From contig CALUVH010000007.1 of NCBI GenBank assembly GCA_944324175.1, positions 1 through 64,000 of the forward strand: a stretch of DNA of 64,000 bases, read 5' to 3'. The translations under genes and the position numbers were made by a program. The notes under the pieces are model-generated. The model saw only the letters and a program-made list of their open reading frames with translations. It ran no database searches and was not told the DNA's origin. This DNA comes from Candidatus Gastranaerophilales bacterium (GTDB lineage: Bacteria > Cyanobacteriota > Vampirovibrionia > Gastranaerophilales > Gastranaerophilaceae). Of this stretch, positions 47,213-55,774 are shown piece after piece. How positions within the stretch are numbered: the first letter of the stretch is position 1; every line of letters begins with the position of its first letter.

Positions 47213-48547
47213 ATGAAAATTAAATCAACATACTGTGCAGGAAGTTTTTACCCTGCAGAAGAAAAAGAAATAATAGACTTATTTAACAGTTTCAGCAACG
47301 GGATTGAAGCAAATTATAATTCTCGCATGATAATCGTCCCACATGCAGGATATGTATACTCAGGCGCACTCGCTTATAAAGGATTCTGCTATCTTGACAA
47401 AAATGTTAAAAACATATACATAATAGCACCCGCACACTACCAAAGAATATATGGATGTGCAATTTGTGATTATGATGAGTTTGAGACACCACTTGGAAAC
47501 ATTAAAGTTAATCAACAAGCCAATTTAGATTTTGCGAAATTTTGCGAATGTAGTATAATCAATAACGCTTTTGAAAAAGAGCACAGTATAGAAGTCCAAC
47601 TACCATTTATTAAATATTTATTACCCGATACACAAATAATTCCTATTTTATATGGCTGTGAGAATTTTAAAAATCTTGTTAACACTATAAAAACACTATA
47701 TGAAAACAATGAAAATGCATTTATAATCTCTAGCGATCTAAGTCACTTTTACCCTGAAAAAGATGCAACGAAGATAGATTATTACAGCGCACAGATGATT
47801 GAAAATAAAAATATTCAAAATTTTGAAGTTGAACAAGCTTGTGGAGCCGTTGGAATTTGTGCTGCAGTTGAATTTGCAAAAGAAACAAATCAAACATTTA
47901 TAAGACTAGGACTAACTAATTCTGCACACACTACAGGTGATTCATCAAAAGTTGTCGGGTATGGCTGTTGGTTTTTATATGAAGGAGAAAAAAATCAATA
48001 TATAAAAAAACATTACTCTAAATTTCTGATTAAAACGGCAAAATCAAGCATTCAAAGTGGCTTACAGCTAGGAAGCTATCCTTTGGAAAATATACCTTGC
48101 GTTTTAAAAGAAAACGGTGCGAGTTTCGTTACTCTGCAAATTAATCAAAATTTACGAGGTTGTATAGGTTCAATTATTGCACATAGACCGCTTATTGATG
48201 ATATTTATAAAAATTCGCACTCTGCAGCCTTCAATGATCCAAGATTCTTACCACTCAGCCTAGAAGAATTCCAAGATGTAAAGATAAATATTTCATTACT
48301 CAATTCACCGCAAAGAATTGATTTTAAAAATGAAAATGAACTGCTAGAAAAAATTACTCCATATAAAGATGGGGTAATTATAAAAGATGGTAACCATCAA
48401 GCGGTATTTTTACCTATCGTATGGGAACAGTTGCCTCAAAAAAGGCAATTTCTTGATGCTCTCAAAAACAAAGCTGGCATGCCTGCAAACTACAATTCAA
48501 AGACTATGGAAGCTTTTATTTTTCAAACCACTTATATCCAAGAATAA
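47213..48547 (+). CDS. AmmeMemoRadiSam system protein B-A fusion (Memo + AMMECR1)
   Basis: 444 residues. N-terminal Memo-like domain (about 1-262): CAGSFYPAEEKE, IIVPHAGYVYSGALAYKGF, EHSIEVQLPFI, SSDLSHFYP and the GFCYL region; the conserved histidines of the class III dioxygenase-like fold are present. C-terminal AMMECR1 domain (about 270-444): NQNLRGCIGSI, DPRFLPLSLEE, GVIIKDGNHQAVFLP and VWEQLPQKRQFLDALKNKAG. These are usually two genes beside a radical SAM enzyme; that third gene is not in the window. The biochemical role of the system is not established. Confidence 0.92.
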   Translation: MKIKSTYCAGSFYPAEEKEIIDLFNSFSNGIEANYNSRMIIVPHAGYVYSGALAYKGFCYLDKNVKNIYIIAPAHYQRIYGCAICDYDEFETPLGNIKVNQQANLDFAKFCECSIINNAFEKEHSIEVQLPFIKYLLPDTQIIPILYGCENFKNLVNTIKTLYENNENAFIISSDLSHFYPEKDATKIDYYSAQMIENKNIQNFEVEQACGAVGICAAVEFAKETNQTFIRLGLTNSAHTTGDSSKVVGYGCWFLYEGEKNQYIKKHYSKFLIKTAKSSIQSGLQLGSYPLENIPCVLKENGASFVTLQINQNLRGCIGSIIAHRPLIDDIYKNSHSAAFNDPRFLPLSLEEFQDVKINISLLNSPQRIDFKNENELLEKITPYKDGVIIKDGNHQAVFLPIVWEQLPQKRQFLDALKNKAGMPANYNSKTMEAFIFQTTYIQE

Positions 48548-48550
48548 AAT

Positions 48551-48556
48551 TTGACA
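48551..48556 (+). promoter_or_regulatory. -35 element of the M48-like gene promoter
   Basis: A perfect TTGACA. A 17-nt spacer leads to TACGCT (48574-48579), a poor -10. A ribosome site (GGGGACAGGG) follows before ATG 48609, so this gene, unlike its neighbour, has an ordinary leader. Confidence 0.4.
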
Positions 48557-48608
48557 AAATACACTTTTTTCAATACGCTAATATTGTAAACAAAATAGGG
48601 GACAGGGT

Positions 48609-49298
48609 ATGAAAAAAACTGTATTAACCATATTTTTATTAATGATTGCAACTGTTACTTTTGCTGTTGACGCCGACAGCGTTTACCAAGAAAAAGAATA
48701 TCAAAAATATGTAAATGATATCGGCGTAAAAATTCTTAACACAAATAAAATTACAAAACACATCATCTTTACCTATCAAAAAGGTGATTATAAAAAAACA
48801 ATAAACGATCCTACAATTTCCAAAAGACAAATCATAGTATATGGTGAACATTTCAAATACATAGAAAATGATGATGAAATGGCCGCATTTCTTGCCCAAA
48901 AAATTTCTTTAGCTGCAAAATCTTATGATGGAGAATGGGGAGGACTAGTCAGCGTTACCCAAATAAAAGGAGCACCAAAAAAATATGAAATTTTTGCTGA
49001 TAAAAGAGCTGTAGATTACATGGTTACAGCAGGTTATAACCCGATAGGCTTAATTACTCTTATGAATAAAAGCAAACCACAAAATGTATTCGACAAAGTT
49101 CTATTCCACAATCCAACATCTAAAAGGATGGCCATTATTTACGAATACATTTACACAAAATATCCTTATTACATTGTGAATAATCCCTATATAAATGACC
49201 CTGATTATCAAAACTTTCTGCTTAATTCCGTAGAAAACAGGGCTAAACTAAAACAAAAAATAGAATCAGGCTCAAAGGATAAAATAAAATATGAATAG
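48609..49298 (+). CDS. Secreted M48-peptidase-like protein without metal ligands
   Basis: 229 residues with a signal peptide (1-19, cleavage near VTFAVDA). The body follows the layout of M48/BepA-type peptidases: INDPTISKRQIIVYGEHFKYI, then ENDDEMAAFLAQKISLAAKS where a peptidase has LAHEIGH, then FADKRAVDYMVTAGYNPIGL where it has EADRxGxxYM, and LFHNPTSKRM near the usual HP..RI. The zinc His-Glu-His positions are Q97, K98 and L101, and the third ligand is F129, so it is probably a non-catalytic chaperone-like relative. It overlaps the next secreted gene by 8 bp. Confidence 0.72.
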   Translation: MKKTVLTIFLLMIATVTFAVDADSVYQEKEYQKYVNDIGVKILNTNKITKHIIFTYQKGDYKKTINDPTISKRQIIVYGEHFKYIENDDEMAAFLAQKISLAAKSYDGEWGGLVSVTQIKGAPKKYEIFADKRAVDYMVTAGYNPIGLITLMNKSKPQNVFDKVLFHNPTSKRMAIIYEYIYTKYPYYIVNNPYINDPDYQNFLLNSVENRAKLKQKIESGSKDKIKYE

Positions 49299-49872
49299 AT
49301 ATATTCTACTTATACTAATAGTAATATGCTTTTCTTTAGTGACACAGGCTAATGCAAATGAACTACTAAAAGATGATCTAGCTGATACAAAACTAAAAGA
49401 ACAAGAAATCGCAAAACCTAATATAAATACTAACTACAATTATCTTGATACCGATTGTGTAATCATACCGATTAAAATAACAAAAAAAATTTCAACTGCC
49501 GGTAAGTACAAAACTCTTGAGGGTAATGAGCTTGAATTTTTTGTTAGTGAAGATGTATATTATAATGAAAAGCTTTTGGTATCAAAAGACACTAAAGTGA
49601 CTGCAAAAGTAGAAATTCTCACAACAAAAGGTATCTCAGGAATTCCCGGCGAAATTTCAATATCGGATTTTCAAATTCCAGGACTGGACAGTTCTAAAAT
49701 TCTTGAGCCTGTCACCAAACGGGGACAAAATAGGACACTTTGGATTTTACCTGTAAAATGGGCGCTCACTCCGCTTCCTCCATTAGGTTCTTTCACCAAC
49801 ATAATTGTTGGTGGTGATGGTGTAATAAAACCGAGTCATACTCTAAAACTTCATTATTATCCAAACTGGTAA
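49291..49872 (+). CDS. Secreted protein of unknown function
   Basis: 193 residues, signal peptide 1-22 (ending VTQANA). The mature part is beta-rich: PIKITKKISTAGKYKTLEGN and DVYYNEKLLVSKDTKVTAKV resemble a small barrel, and the end ILPVKWALTPLPPLGSF is proline-rich. Family not recognised. Translationally coupled to the M48-like gene, so the two probably act together in the envelope. Its stop is 5 bp from the convergent dnaX stop. Confidence 0.65.
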   Translation: MNRYILLILIVICFSLVTQANANELLKDDLADTKLKEQEIAKPNINTNYNYLDTDCVIIPIKITKKISTAGKYKTLEGNELEFFVSEDVYYNEKLLVSKDTKVTAKVEILTTKGISGIPGEISISDFQIPGLDSSKILEPVTKRGQNRTLWILPVKWALTPLPPLGSFTNIIVGGDGVIKPSHTLKLHYYPNW

Positions 49873-49877
49873 AAAAT

Positions 49878-51725
49878 TTATTCTATAATTTTGCCGTCAA
49901 ACAATTCCATTACCATATTAACAGTGTCAGAATACAACAAACTATCAATATCATTTCTTGACTTTAGTGTTTTGTGCTCGATTTCACTTTTTGCAGTTTC
50001 AATTTCAGCTTCAGTCACCTCAGGAGTTTTTTTTTCCGGCTGAGGTACCGGTTTAGACTTTGGGCTTGGAGCAGCACCAACTTTTACATCATCCGGCTGA
50101 GGCAATCTCACTATTATCTTTATATCTTTTTGACCAAATAACGAATCCACAGCCGCTTGCAATGTCTGTTTTTTTGAGCCCTCTACAAACTGTTTTAAAA
50201 GCACTTCAGATTTTAATGTCAAGGTTACCCCATCAGCCGAGATTTTAATAGGATTTGCCCATTGCTTCAAAAGTGCGCGAGTTGGAACATTTTGAATATT
50301 TTCAAGTAACTGTCCCCACAACGCAGACAAATCATCTCCTGATATAGGTTTTGATACGGGCATAGGTGAAAAATCATCATTATCGAACTCTTTTATTTTA
50401 GCAACAGCTTCAGTACTTACAGTTAAATCAGGAGTCACTGATTTTTCTTTTTCAAACTCATCCTTAGGCAAATTTTTCACTGATTCAACGACTTGAGAGT
50501 GTTTAATTTCAGGTTTTAGCACAGGAGCTGGTGCCGTTTTGTAGTGCTGATGATTTATTGACTGAACTGCACCACCTTCTAACTTAGAAATTCTACTTTG
50601 CAATTCTATCAACGTAGTATTTTCGGCAAGATTTGCAAGATCAATTATTGCAACTTCAAGCCATAACCTTGGATTATTTGTCGTTTTTAATTCCTTTATG
50701 TACTCTGTGCACTTATTGATAAGAAACACAATCTGGTGCGTTTCAAGTGCTTTCGTCTGCTTTTCTAACAATTCAAGCTGAATATCATTTAATTGAGTTA
50801 GTTCTGATACAGAGTCCCTACTACAAGTCTTTACAATAAGTAAATTTTTCAAGTAGTCTAAAAGATTAGTCAAAATTTGAACCGGTTCATTACCACAGTT
50901 ATATATTTTTTCAAGCATTAAAATTCCATCATTAGGTAATGAATTAACGATTGCTTCAGCTAAATTATTTAACACATCAAAAGATAGACGACCAAGTAGA
51001 TTATTTATATCATCAGTCGTAATAGCATCTTCACCATCTAATACACTCAACTGATCCAAAAGTGCAATACTATCGCGCATACCTCCTGCTGAGTTTTTAG
51101 CAATAGTTGTAAGTGCATCATCTGTGATATTTATCCCTTCTTTATCTGAAATCATTCTCAAATGTGAAACAATATCTGATGTTGTAATGCGCTTAAAATC
51201 ATATCGCTGGCAACGACTTTTTATGGTATCCAACACCTTATGAACTTCTGTTGTTGCCAAAATAAAGATTACATTTTTAGGCGGCTCTTCAAGAGTTTTT
51301 AATAAAGCATTAAATGCCGTAGGTGAAAGCATGTGCACTTCGTCGATAATATAGATTTTATAACGACTATTCACAGGAGCATACATGACTTTTTCTAAAA
51401 TATTTTGAGCATCCTCAACCTTTCTATTGCTAGCAGCATCTATTTCAATTACATCCATCGGAGTTGAGTTTGTGATATCAATACAATTTTCGCAAACACC
51501 ACAAGGATTAACTGTTGGTCCTTCTTTACAGTTAAGCGATTTAGCAAAAATTCTTGCAGTTGAAGTTTTACCGGTACCACGTGGGCCGGTAAACAGATAT
51601 GCATGCGAAATTTTATTAAGCGTAATAGCATTTGCCAAAGCTTTTTTAATATGCTCCTGTCCGACCACTTGTTCTAGTGTTTGCGGACGATATTTACGAT
51701 ATAATGGTATATACTTTTCATTCAT
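49878..51725 (-). CDS. dnaX: DNA polymerase III subunits gamma/tau
   Basis: Clamp-loader ATPase, 615 residues from ATG 51725 so that it begins MNEKYIPLYRKYRPQTL. The open frame extends to 51860 but that part overlaps the divergent gene and is unlikely. Walker A is FTGPRGTGKTSTARI, zinc cysteines CKEGPTVNPCGVCENC, Walker B IIDEVHML, and sensor 1 FILATTEVHKV. The C-terminal part after about 420 is the variable tau tail, ending in a conserved MVMELFDGKII. No frameshift signal for a short gamma form was noticed. An extended -10 sits directly upstream. Confidence 0.97.
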   Translation of the reverse strand: MNEKYIPLYRKYRPQTLEQVVGQEHIKKALANAITLNKISHAYLFTGPRGTGKTSTARIFAKSLNCKEGPTVNPCGVCENCIDITNSTPMDVIEIDAASNRKVEDAQNILEKVMYAPVNSRYKIYIIDEVHMLSPTAFNALLKTLEEPPKNVIFILATTEVHKVLDTIKSRCQRYDFKRITTSDIVSHLRMISDKEGINITDDALTTIAKNSAGGMRDSIALLDQLSVLDGEDAITTDDINNLLGRLSFDVLNNLAEAIVNSLPNDGILMLEKIYNCGNEPVQILTNLLDYLKNLLIVKTCSRDSVSELTQLNDIQLELLEKQTKALETHQIVFLINKCTEYIKELKTTNNPRLWLEVAIIDLANLAENTTLIELQSRISKLEGGAVQSINHQHYKTAPAPVLKPEIKHSQVVESVKNLPKDEFEKEKSVTPDLTVSTEAVAKIKEFDNDDFSPMPVSKPISGDDLSALWGQLLENIQNVPTRALLKQWANPIKISADGVTLTLKSEVLLKQFVEGSKKQTLQAAVDSLFGQKDIKIIVRLPQPDDVKVGAAPSPKSKPVPQPEKKTPEVTEAEIETAKSEIEHKTLKSRNDIDSLLYSDTVNMVMELFDGKIIE

Positions 51726-51731
51726 GATATC

Positions 51732-51740
51732 ATTATAGCA
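51732..51740 (-). promoter_or_regulatory. dnaX extended -10, predicted leaderless start
   Basis: TGCTATAAT on the minus strand is a perfect extended -10; its last base is 6 nt before the dnaX ATG at 51725, with no ribosome site. A TTCACC further upstream (18-nt spacer) may serve as a weak -35. This also argues against a start at 51860. Confidence 0.6.
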
Positions 51741-51765
51741 GAATTTTACAAAAAAGGTGAATATT

Positions 51766-52659
51766 ATGAACATAATTAAACCAAAAATTTTAACCCCTGG
51801 GGATACAATAGGAATTTTAGCCACAGCCGGAGCTGTTGAATCGAAAGAAAATATACTCAAGGCAAAAGAATATTTTGAAAATTGTGGTTATAAAGTTGTA
51901 CTGAGCGAAAACATCTTCGACGAATACAGATACCTGGCTGGTACGGATGAAAAAAAGGTTAAAGCGATACATGATTTTTTTCTAAACGACGAAATAAAAG
52001 CAATTATATGCATGCGAGGAGGTTATGGAGCGGTTAGACTTGTAGAGAAGCTGGATTACGATTTAATCAGGCAACATCCGAAGATTTTTTGCGGCTATTC
52101 TGATATCTCTGCGCTTTCTGCAATGATTTACAAACGCTCTGGACTAATTACATTTTCAGGACCGCTTGCACAAAGCGACTTTGGAGTAGATTCACCTTCG
52201 GAATTCACGCTCAATTCTTTTTGGAAAGCAGTTAGTACAAACGAGCAACTGTGTTTTTCCCCTGACAATTGTAAAATTTACAAATCAGGCAATGCATCTG
52301 GAATTATTTGGGGTGGAAATCTTGCAACTATTGTATCACTTTGCGGACTTGAGTTTGTTCCGGATGAAGACTTTATTTTCTTTACAGAGGAACTTAATGA
52401 AGTAACTTATAAAATAGATAAAATGATGAATCAATTGATGAATATTGAAAAATTCAGAAAAAATATTAAAGCCATTGTACTCGGTGATTTTCTGGATATT
52501 GATTGTGAAAAGTGGCTGGATGAGTTATTTTTTGAAATTGCGCATATACTCAATATACCTATAATAAGAGGGTTTAAAGTAACACATAACAAAGATAAAA
52601 TAACTATTCCTTACGGTGCCAAGGCTCTACTTGAAAATAATAATTTAAAAATTAAATAA
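51766..52659 (+). CDS. LD-carboxypeptidase (S66 family)
   Basis: 297 residues. S66 peptidases trim the terminal D-residue from murein tetrapeptides or act on microcins. Family marks: LTPGDTIGILATAGAVES, ICMRGGYGAVRL (around the nucleophile region), KIFCGYSDISALS, FSGPLAQSDFG, and GIIWGGNLATIVSLCG. The catalytic serine region is a GYSD-type motif, with later FTEELNE and the C-terminal GFKVTHNKDKITIPYGA. Start at ATG 51766 with GGTG upstream; the GTG at 51757 is part of that site. Divergent from dnaX across 40 bp. Confidence 0.9.
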   Translation: MNIIKPKILTPGDTIGILATAGAVESKENILKAKEYFENCGYKVVLSENIFDEYRYLAGTDEKKVKAIHDFFLNDEIKAIICMRGGYGAVRLVEKLDYDLIRQHPKIFCGYSDISALSAMIYKRSGLITFSGPLAQSDFGVDSPSEFTLNSFWKAVSTNEQLCFSPDNCKIYKSGNASGIIWGGNLATIVSLCGLEFVPDEDFIFFTEELNEVTYKIDKMMNQLMNIEKFRKNIKAIVLGDFLDIDCEKWLDELFFEIAHILNIPIIRGFKVTHNKDKITIPYGAKALLENNNLKIK

Positions 52660-52682
52660 AAAAGCGAGATAAACTTCTCGCT
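52657..52682 (-). terminator. Rho-independent terminator after the flagellar genes
   Basis: 6-bp stem AGCGAG/CTCGCT with an 8-nt loop. On the minus strand it is followed by a six-T run, while the plus strand has none. It therefore ends leftward transcription from the flagellar cluster. Confidence 0.75.
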
Positions 52683-52719
52683 ATGAAGATAAAAATATGA
52701 AAAAGATCTATTTATAAAA

Positions 52720-53556
52720 CTAACTACCTACCAACCGCAAGGCTTCTTCCAACAATTCCTTATTAGAAGATATTAACTTATTAGAAATTTCCAATTGTAA
52801 TTTAGCCATTTGAAAATATGAAATATTACCTTTAAAATCAGCATTCGATAATTCTAAGAGTCCTGAGCGTATTTCACCAACACCTAACACAGGCTTACCG
52901 GATTCTGCAGTTTCAAGAAAATAGCCTTCCTTGAACTCATACAAAGCAGCAGCGTTATGGAAATTTCTTGTCGTAATCCTATACAAAGGAACCGTCTTTT
53001 TTCCACCATCAGCTTTCCCGATAATTGTACCATCATTTTTTATCTCATATTCATCATATTTACCTAAAAATTTACCATTATTCGGGTCAATCCACAATTT
53101 TATATCTGTAGTCGGAATATCTAAAGAACCACCTTTCAATGCAGTTTCTTGGTACAAATCAGCTGTAATCGGTTTTGTACCTTGCATTATTTCACCTTTA
53201 TCATTTAATATATAGCCTTGAACAGTATTACCATTTTTAGCACGATATACACCCTCGCTATCAAATGTAAATTCACCTAATCTTGTATAGACACTTTTTC
53301 CTTCTTTGGTTTTTGTCAGGAAAAATCCTTTTCCCTCCAAAAAAACGTTATCATTAGACGTACCTGGGGTAGATTTACCCTGACTCATTTTTTTATCGTA
53401 ATCATCTGCAACGGCACCACCTAAAAAAGTCTTAAAATTAACCTGCTGTTCCTTAAACCCCGGAGTATAGATATTAGTCATGTTATGAGCAATAACATCC
53501 ATCCAGTTTGTAGTAGCTTTTTGAGTATTCAACGCCGTAGTGAAAGAATCATTCAT
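52720..53556 (-). CDS. Flagellar hook-basal body protein (FlgE/FlgF/FlgG family)
   Basis: 278 residues from ATG 53556 (AAGGAG 7 nt upstream); the frame is open to 53649 but that part overlaps the preceding gene. N-terminal rod signature AHNMTNIYTPGFKEQQVNF, internal GKGFFLTKTKEGKSVYTRLGEFTFDSEG, and the C-terminal heptad helix ending KLISSNKELLEEALRLV. These are shared by rod and hook proteins; length suits FlgG or a short FlgE. It overlaps the FliK-like gene by 8 bp, and a terminator follows. Confidence 0.88.
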   Translation of the reverse strand: MNDSFTTALNTQKATTNWMDVIAHNMTNIYTPGFKEQQVNFKTFLGGAVADDYDKKMSQGKSTPGTSNDNVFLEGKGFFLTKTKEGKSVYTRLGEFTFDSEGVYRAKNGNTVQGYILNDKGEIMQGTKPITADLYQETALKGGSLDIPTTDIKLWIDPNNGKFLGKYDEYEIKNDGTIIGKADGGKKTVPLYRITTRNFHNAAALYEFKEGYFLETAESGKPVLGVGEIRSGLLELSNADFKGNISYFQMAKLQLEISNKLISSNKELLEEALRLVGS

Positions 53557-54418
53557 CAGCATTCTCCTTTTTATTTTTACTTTGTTGTTCTTGTTGCTGT
53601 TTATGTTTTGAGTATGACAGTTGACTATAGGAAAGATTTTGATCATCAAACCTTTGTCTTAAAAATCCGATATTATTTTTCAAATACTCTTCTACAGCCT
53701 TATCGCCAGGAATAAAATTGGCCATGATACGGCCATCTTTATTAACTTTTAAAATAACTGAAATATCTTTATCAAAATCAATTCTAAACGGCTGATTTGT
53801 TTTTAATGATTCTGATAGCATATTCATCATTGTCGCTGAAACTTTTGCTGTTTTTTCAGCAGCTTGAACATTAACTTCACTCATTTGCTGAAATTGTGAA
53901 GCTATAGACTGCATCGACATATCTGTATTTTTAACTAAATCAGTAAAAAACAAAGCATCATTATCATCCATGGTAATTGTTTGATAATCAATACTTGCTT
54001 TTAAAGTAGAATAATCCGCATTAGCAAAAGATATCCTATCACTTGTATTAAGGAGTGATTGGATATTTTTAGAAAGAATAGCTTGACTATCTTTTCCAAG
54101 TTTTATGTCTGAATAAGACAATTCCGCTTTCAACATATCATCAGGACTATTATCTGATGAATTTTTATCAGAGTCAGAATCTTGATTAGTTTTTACTTCA
54201 TTCTTTTCAGAATCTTCAGTTTTTGAAGTGGTTTCATCCTCTGCTGATATTTCTTCTGTTTTTTCAGCTGACTGTTCTTCTTTTGCAGAAGCAGACTTCA
54301 TTTCCTCATCAAAAGAAGAAGATTCTGTTTTTGATGATTTTGAACTTGACTGCACATTTGACGTCGATGAAGTGCTTGAAGTTGATGCTACTGCTGATGA
54401 AGATGTATCTATATTCAT
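53549..54418 (-). CDS. FliK-like hook-length control protein
   Basis: 289 residues. The N-terminal third is extremely serine/threonine/glutamate-rich and disordered, the middle is helical, and the C-terminal part (about 200-265) reads PFRIDFDKDISVILKVNK, MANFIPGDKAVEEYLKNN and GFLRQRFDDQNLSYSQL. That matches the FliK C-terminal pattern. It ends in a glutamine/lysine-rich tail. Its place between a fliJ and a hook/rod gene supports the call. Sequence identity with known FliK is low, so only moderate confidence. Confidence 0.65.
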   Translation of the reverse strand: MNIDTSSSAVASTSSTSSTSNVQSSSKSSKTESSSFDEEMKSASAKEEQSAEKTEEISAEDETTSKTEDSEKNEVKTNQDSDSDKNSSDNSPDDMLKAELSYSDIKLGKDSQAILSKNIQSLLNTSDRISFANADYSTLKASIDYQTITMDDNDALFFTDLVKNTDMSMQSIASQFQQMSEVNVQAAEKTAKVSATMMNMLSESLKTNQPFRIDFDKDISVILKVNKDGRIMANFIPGDKAVEEYLKNNIGFLRQRFDDQNLSYSQLSYSKHKQQQEQQSKNKKENADE

Positions 54419-54421
54419 TAC

Positions 54422-54913
54422 TTACGCCTCATTATCTAATGCTTCCAATTGTCTTAAGATTTCTTTTTCTTCTTCCTCAAGCCGTTCTTGAGATTGGGCA
54501 AAAAATCTTGTGACACCTAGCTCTGAATATTTTTTTAATTCTTGAGCCTTTTCTTCTTCTATGTAAGCCTCTTTGTTTTTTTCTTTGTGTTTTTCCAAAA
54601 CTTTTACGGCCTGTTCAAGAAGTACCAATTTGTGTTTTTCCGCATCCAGAATATTTTGTTTTTCTACACGAATTTGTTCCAGTTGCTCTGCTTTTTCCCA
54701 AAGATGGACAAGGTACTTATCATAAGCCTCATACATCATCGGATCCGCCTGTCTCATATTAGACTTAGTCGATACAATTTCTTCATTATTTTTTCTGATA
54801 TTTTCCTCAGCTATTAAGACCTCTTGCTGTGCCTTTTGGACAACCAACAGTTGCTCTTCTTTTTTTCTAATTCGGAAATCAAGTATTTTTTGTAGTCTAT
54901 AACGAAAAGGCAT
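54422..54913 (-). CDS. fliJ: Flagellar protein FliJ
   Basis: 163 residues, almost entirely one long charged coiled coil. It starts MPFRYRLQKILDFRIRKKEE, the typical FliJ opening (FRLQ.lL..R...e). FliJ is the soluble stalk component of the flagellar export ATPase FliI. Three bases separate it from the FliK-like gene. fliI and fliH are not in this window. Confidence 0.85.
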   Translation of the reverse strand: MPFRYRLQKILDFRIRKKEEQLLVVQKAQQEVLIAEENIRKNNEEIVSTKSNMRQADPMMYEAYDKYLVHLWEKAEQLEQIRVEKQNILDAEKHKLVLLEQAVKVLEKHKEKNKEAYIEEEKAQELKKYSELGVTRFFAQSQERLEEEEKEILRQLEALDNEA

Positions 54914-55014
54914 TTTTATTTATTACACTTTCTTGTTGTTATTATCAAGGATTTTTAAAATGTAATAAACATCTAAATGTATGAGATTCTTAATGATTTT
55001 TTTCAGTAAGTCAA

Positions 55015-55596
55015 CTAATCTATAATTTTAACACCTGTCGTACCACCGGTTTGGTTACTGTAATGATGCCAGCCATAATTGGTACGAATATCTCGAGAGC
55101 GACCTGCATTATTATAGCGCATTGCATTTCTCTCTGCTTCAAAGTAATCCATATATGCAGGATCCATCTGTGGAGTAATACCTGTAGGTACACCACCTGT
55201 CATGTAATTTCCAAAAGAATGTAGCATGCTTTTCCACCCACTACCTGCGACAATTGGTGGAGTATAGTAATTATCATACCCTGATGAATACCCCCAAGAA
55301 GGAGCAGAATTCATACGTGAATTTGCACGCTTAATATTGGATAATCTTTTAGTTAAATCACCTGACTGAGATGCTCCAAATAATTGTTGTTCCATTCTTT
55401 CCACACGTTGTTCTGGAGTGTCGTAGTCAAATGTCCTATTAAATAACTTATTCTCTAACTTTGAAATATTCCTGTTTTGACCAGCATAACTACAATAATG
55501 ATGTGGAGATGGGGTATAAGTGGATACATAACGACTTGCAGCATAAGCAAGTTGAAGATTTAACAACAAGAAAAATAATAGTAAAAATCTAAACAT
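55015..55596 (-). CDS. Secreted protein with one E-x-x-x-F repeat
   Basis: 193 residues from ATG 55596; AGAGG lies 9 nt upstream, and two further in-frame ATGs at 55617 and 55605 are badly placed for it. Signal peptide of about 19 residues (ends LQLAYA). Residues about 45-85 hold one copy of the repeat also seen at 28.4-29.3 kb: LENKLFNRTFDYDTPEQRVE then RMEQQLFG. The rest is rich in Tyr, Gly, Ser and Asn. Function unknown. It follows the flagellar cluster upstream on the same strand but is separated by 100 bp. Confidence 0.65.
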   Translation of the reverse strand: MFRFLLLFFLLLNLQLAYAASRYVSTYTPSPHHYCSYAGQNRNISKLENKLFNRTFDYDTPEQRVERMEQQLFGASQSGDLTKRLSNIKRANSRMNSAPSWGYSSGYDNYYTPPIVAGSGWKSMLHSFGNYMTGGVPTGITPQMDPAYMDYFEAERNAMRYNNAGRSRDIRTNYGWHHYSNQTGGTTGVKIID

Positions 55597-55774
55597 ACAA
55601 TTCATCCTCTTTAACATAAAATAAATTATGATATCAATGTTAATATTGCATTACCCAAGTGTATAAAAATATAGACAACAAATTAAAGACAATAAAAAAG
55701 AAAGCAAAAGATCTATTACCAATCTTTTGCCTCACACTACTTACACACTAATTATAATTATTTATATTCACTAC

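Noticed and set aside
51726-51860. N-terminal 45-codon extension of dnaX up to 51860
   Set aside because: It covers the dnaX promoter and the start of the divergent S66 gene, and encodes a hydrophobic stretch not found in DnaX; MNEKYIPLYRKYRPQTL at 51725 is the normal start.
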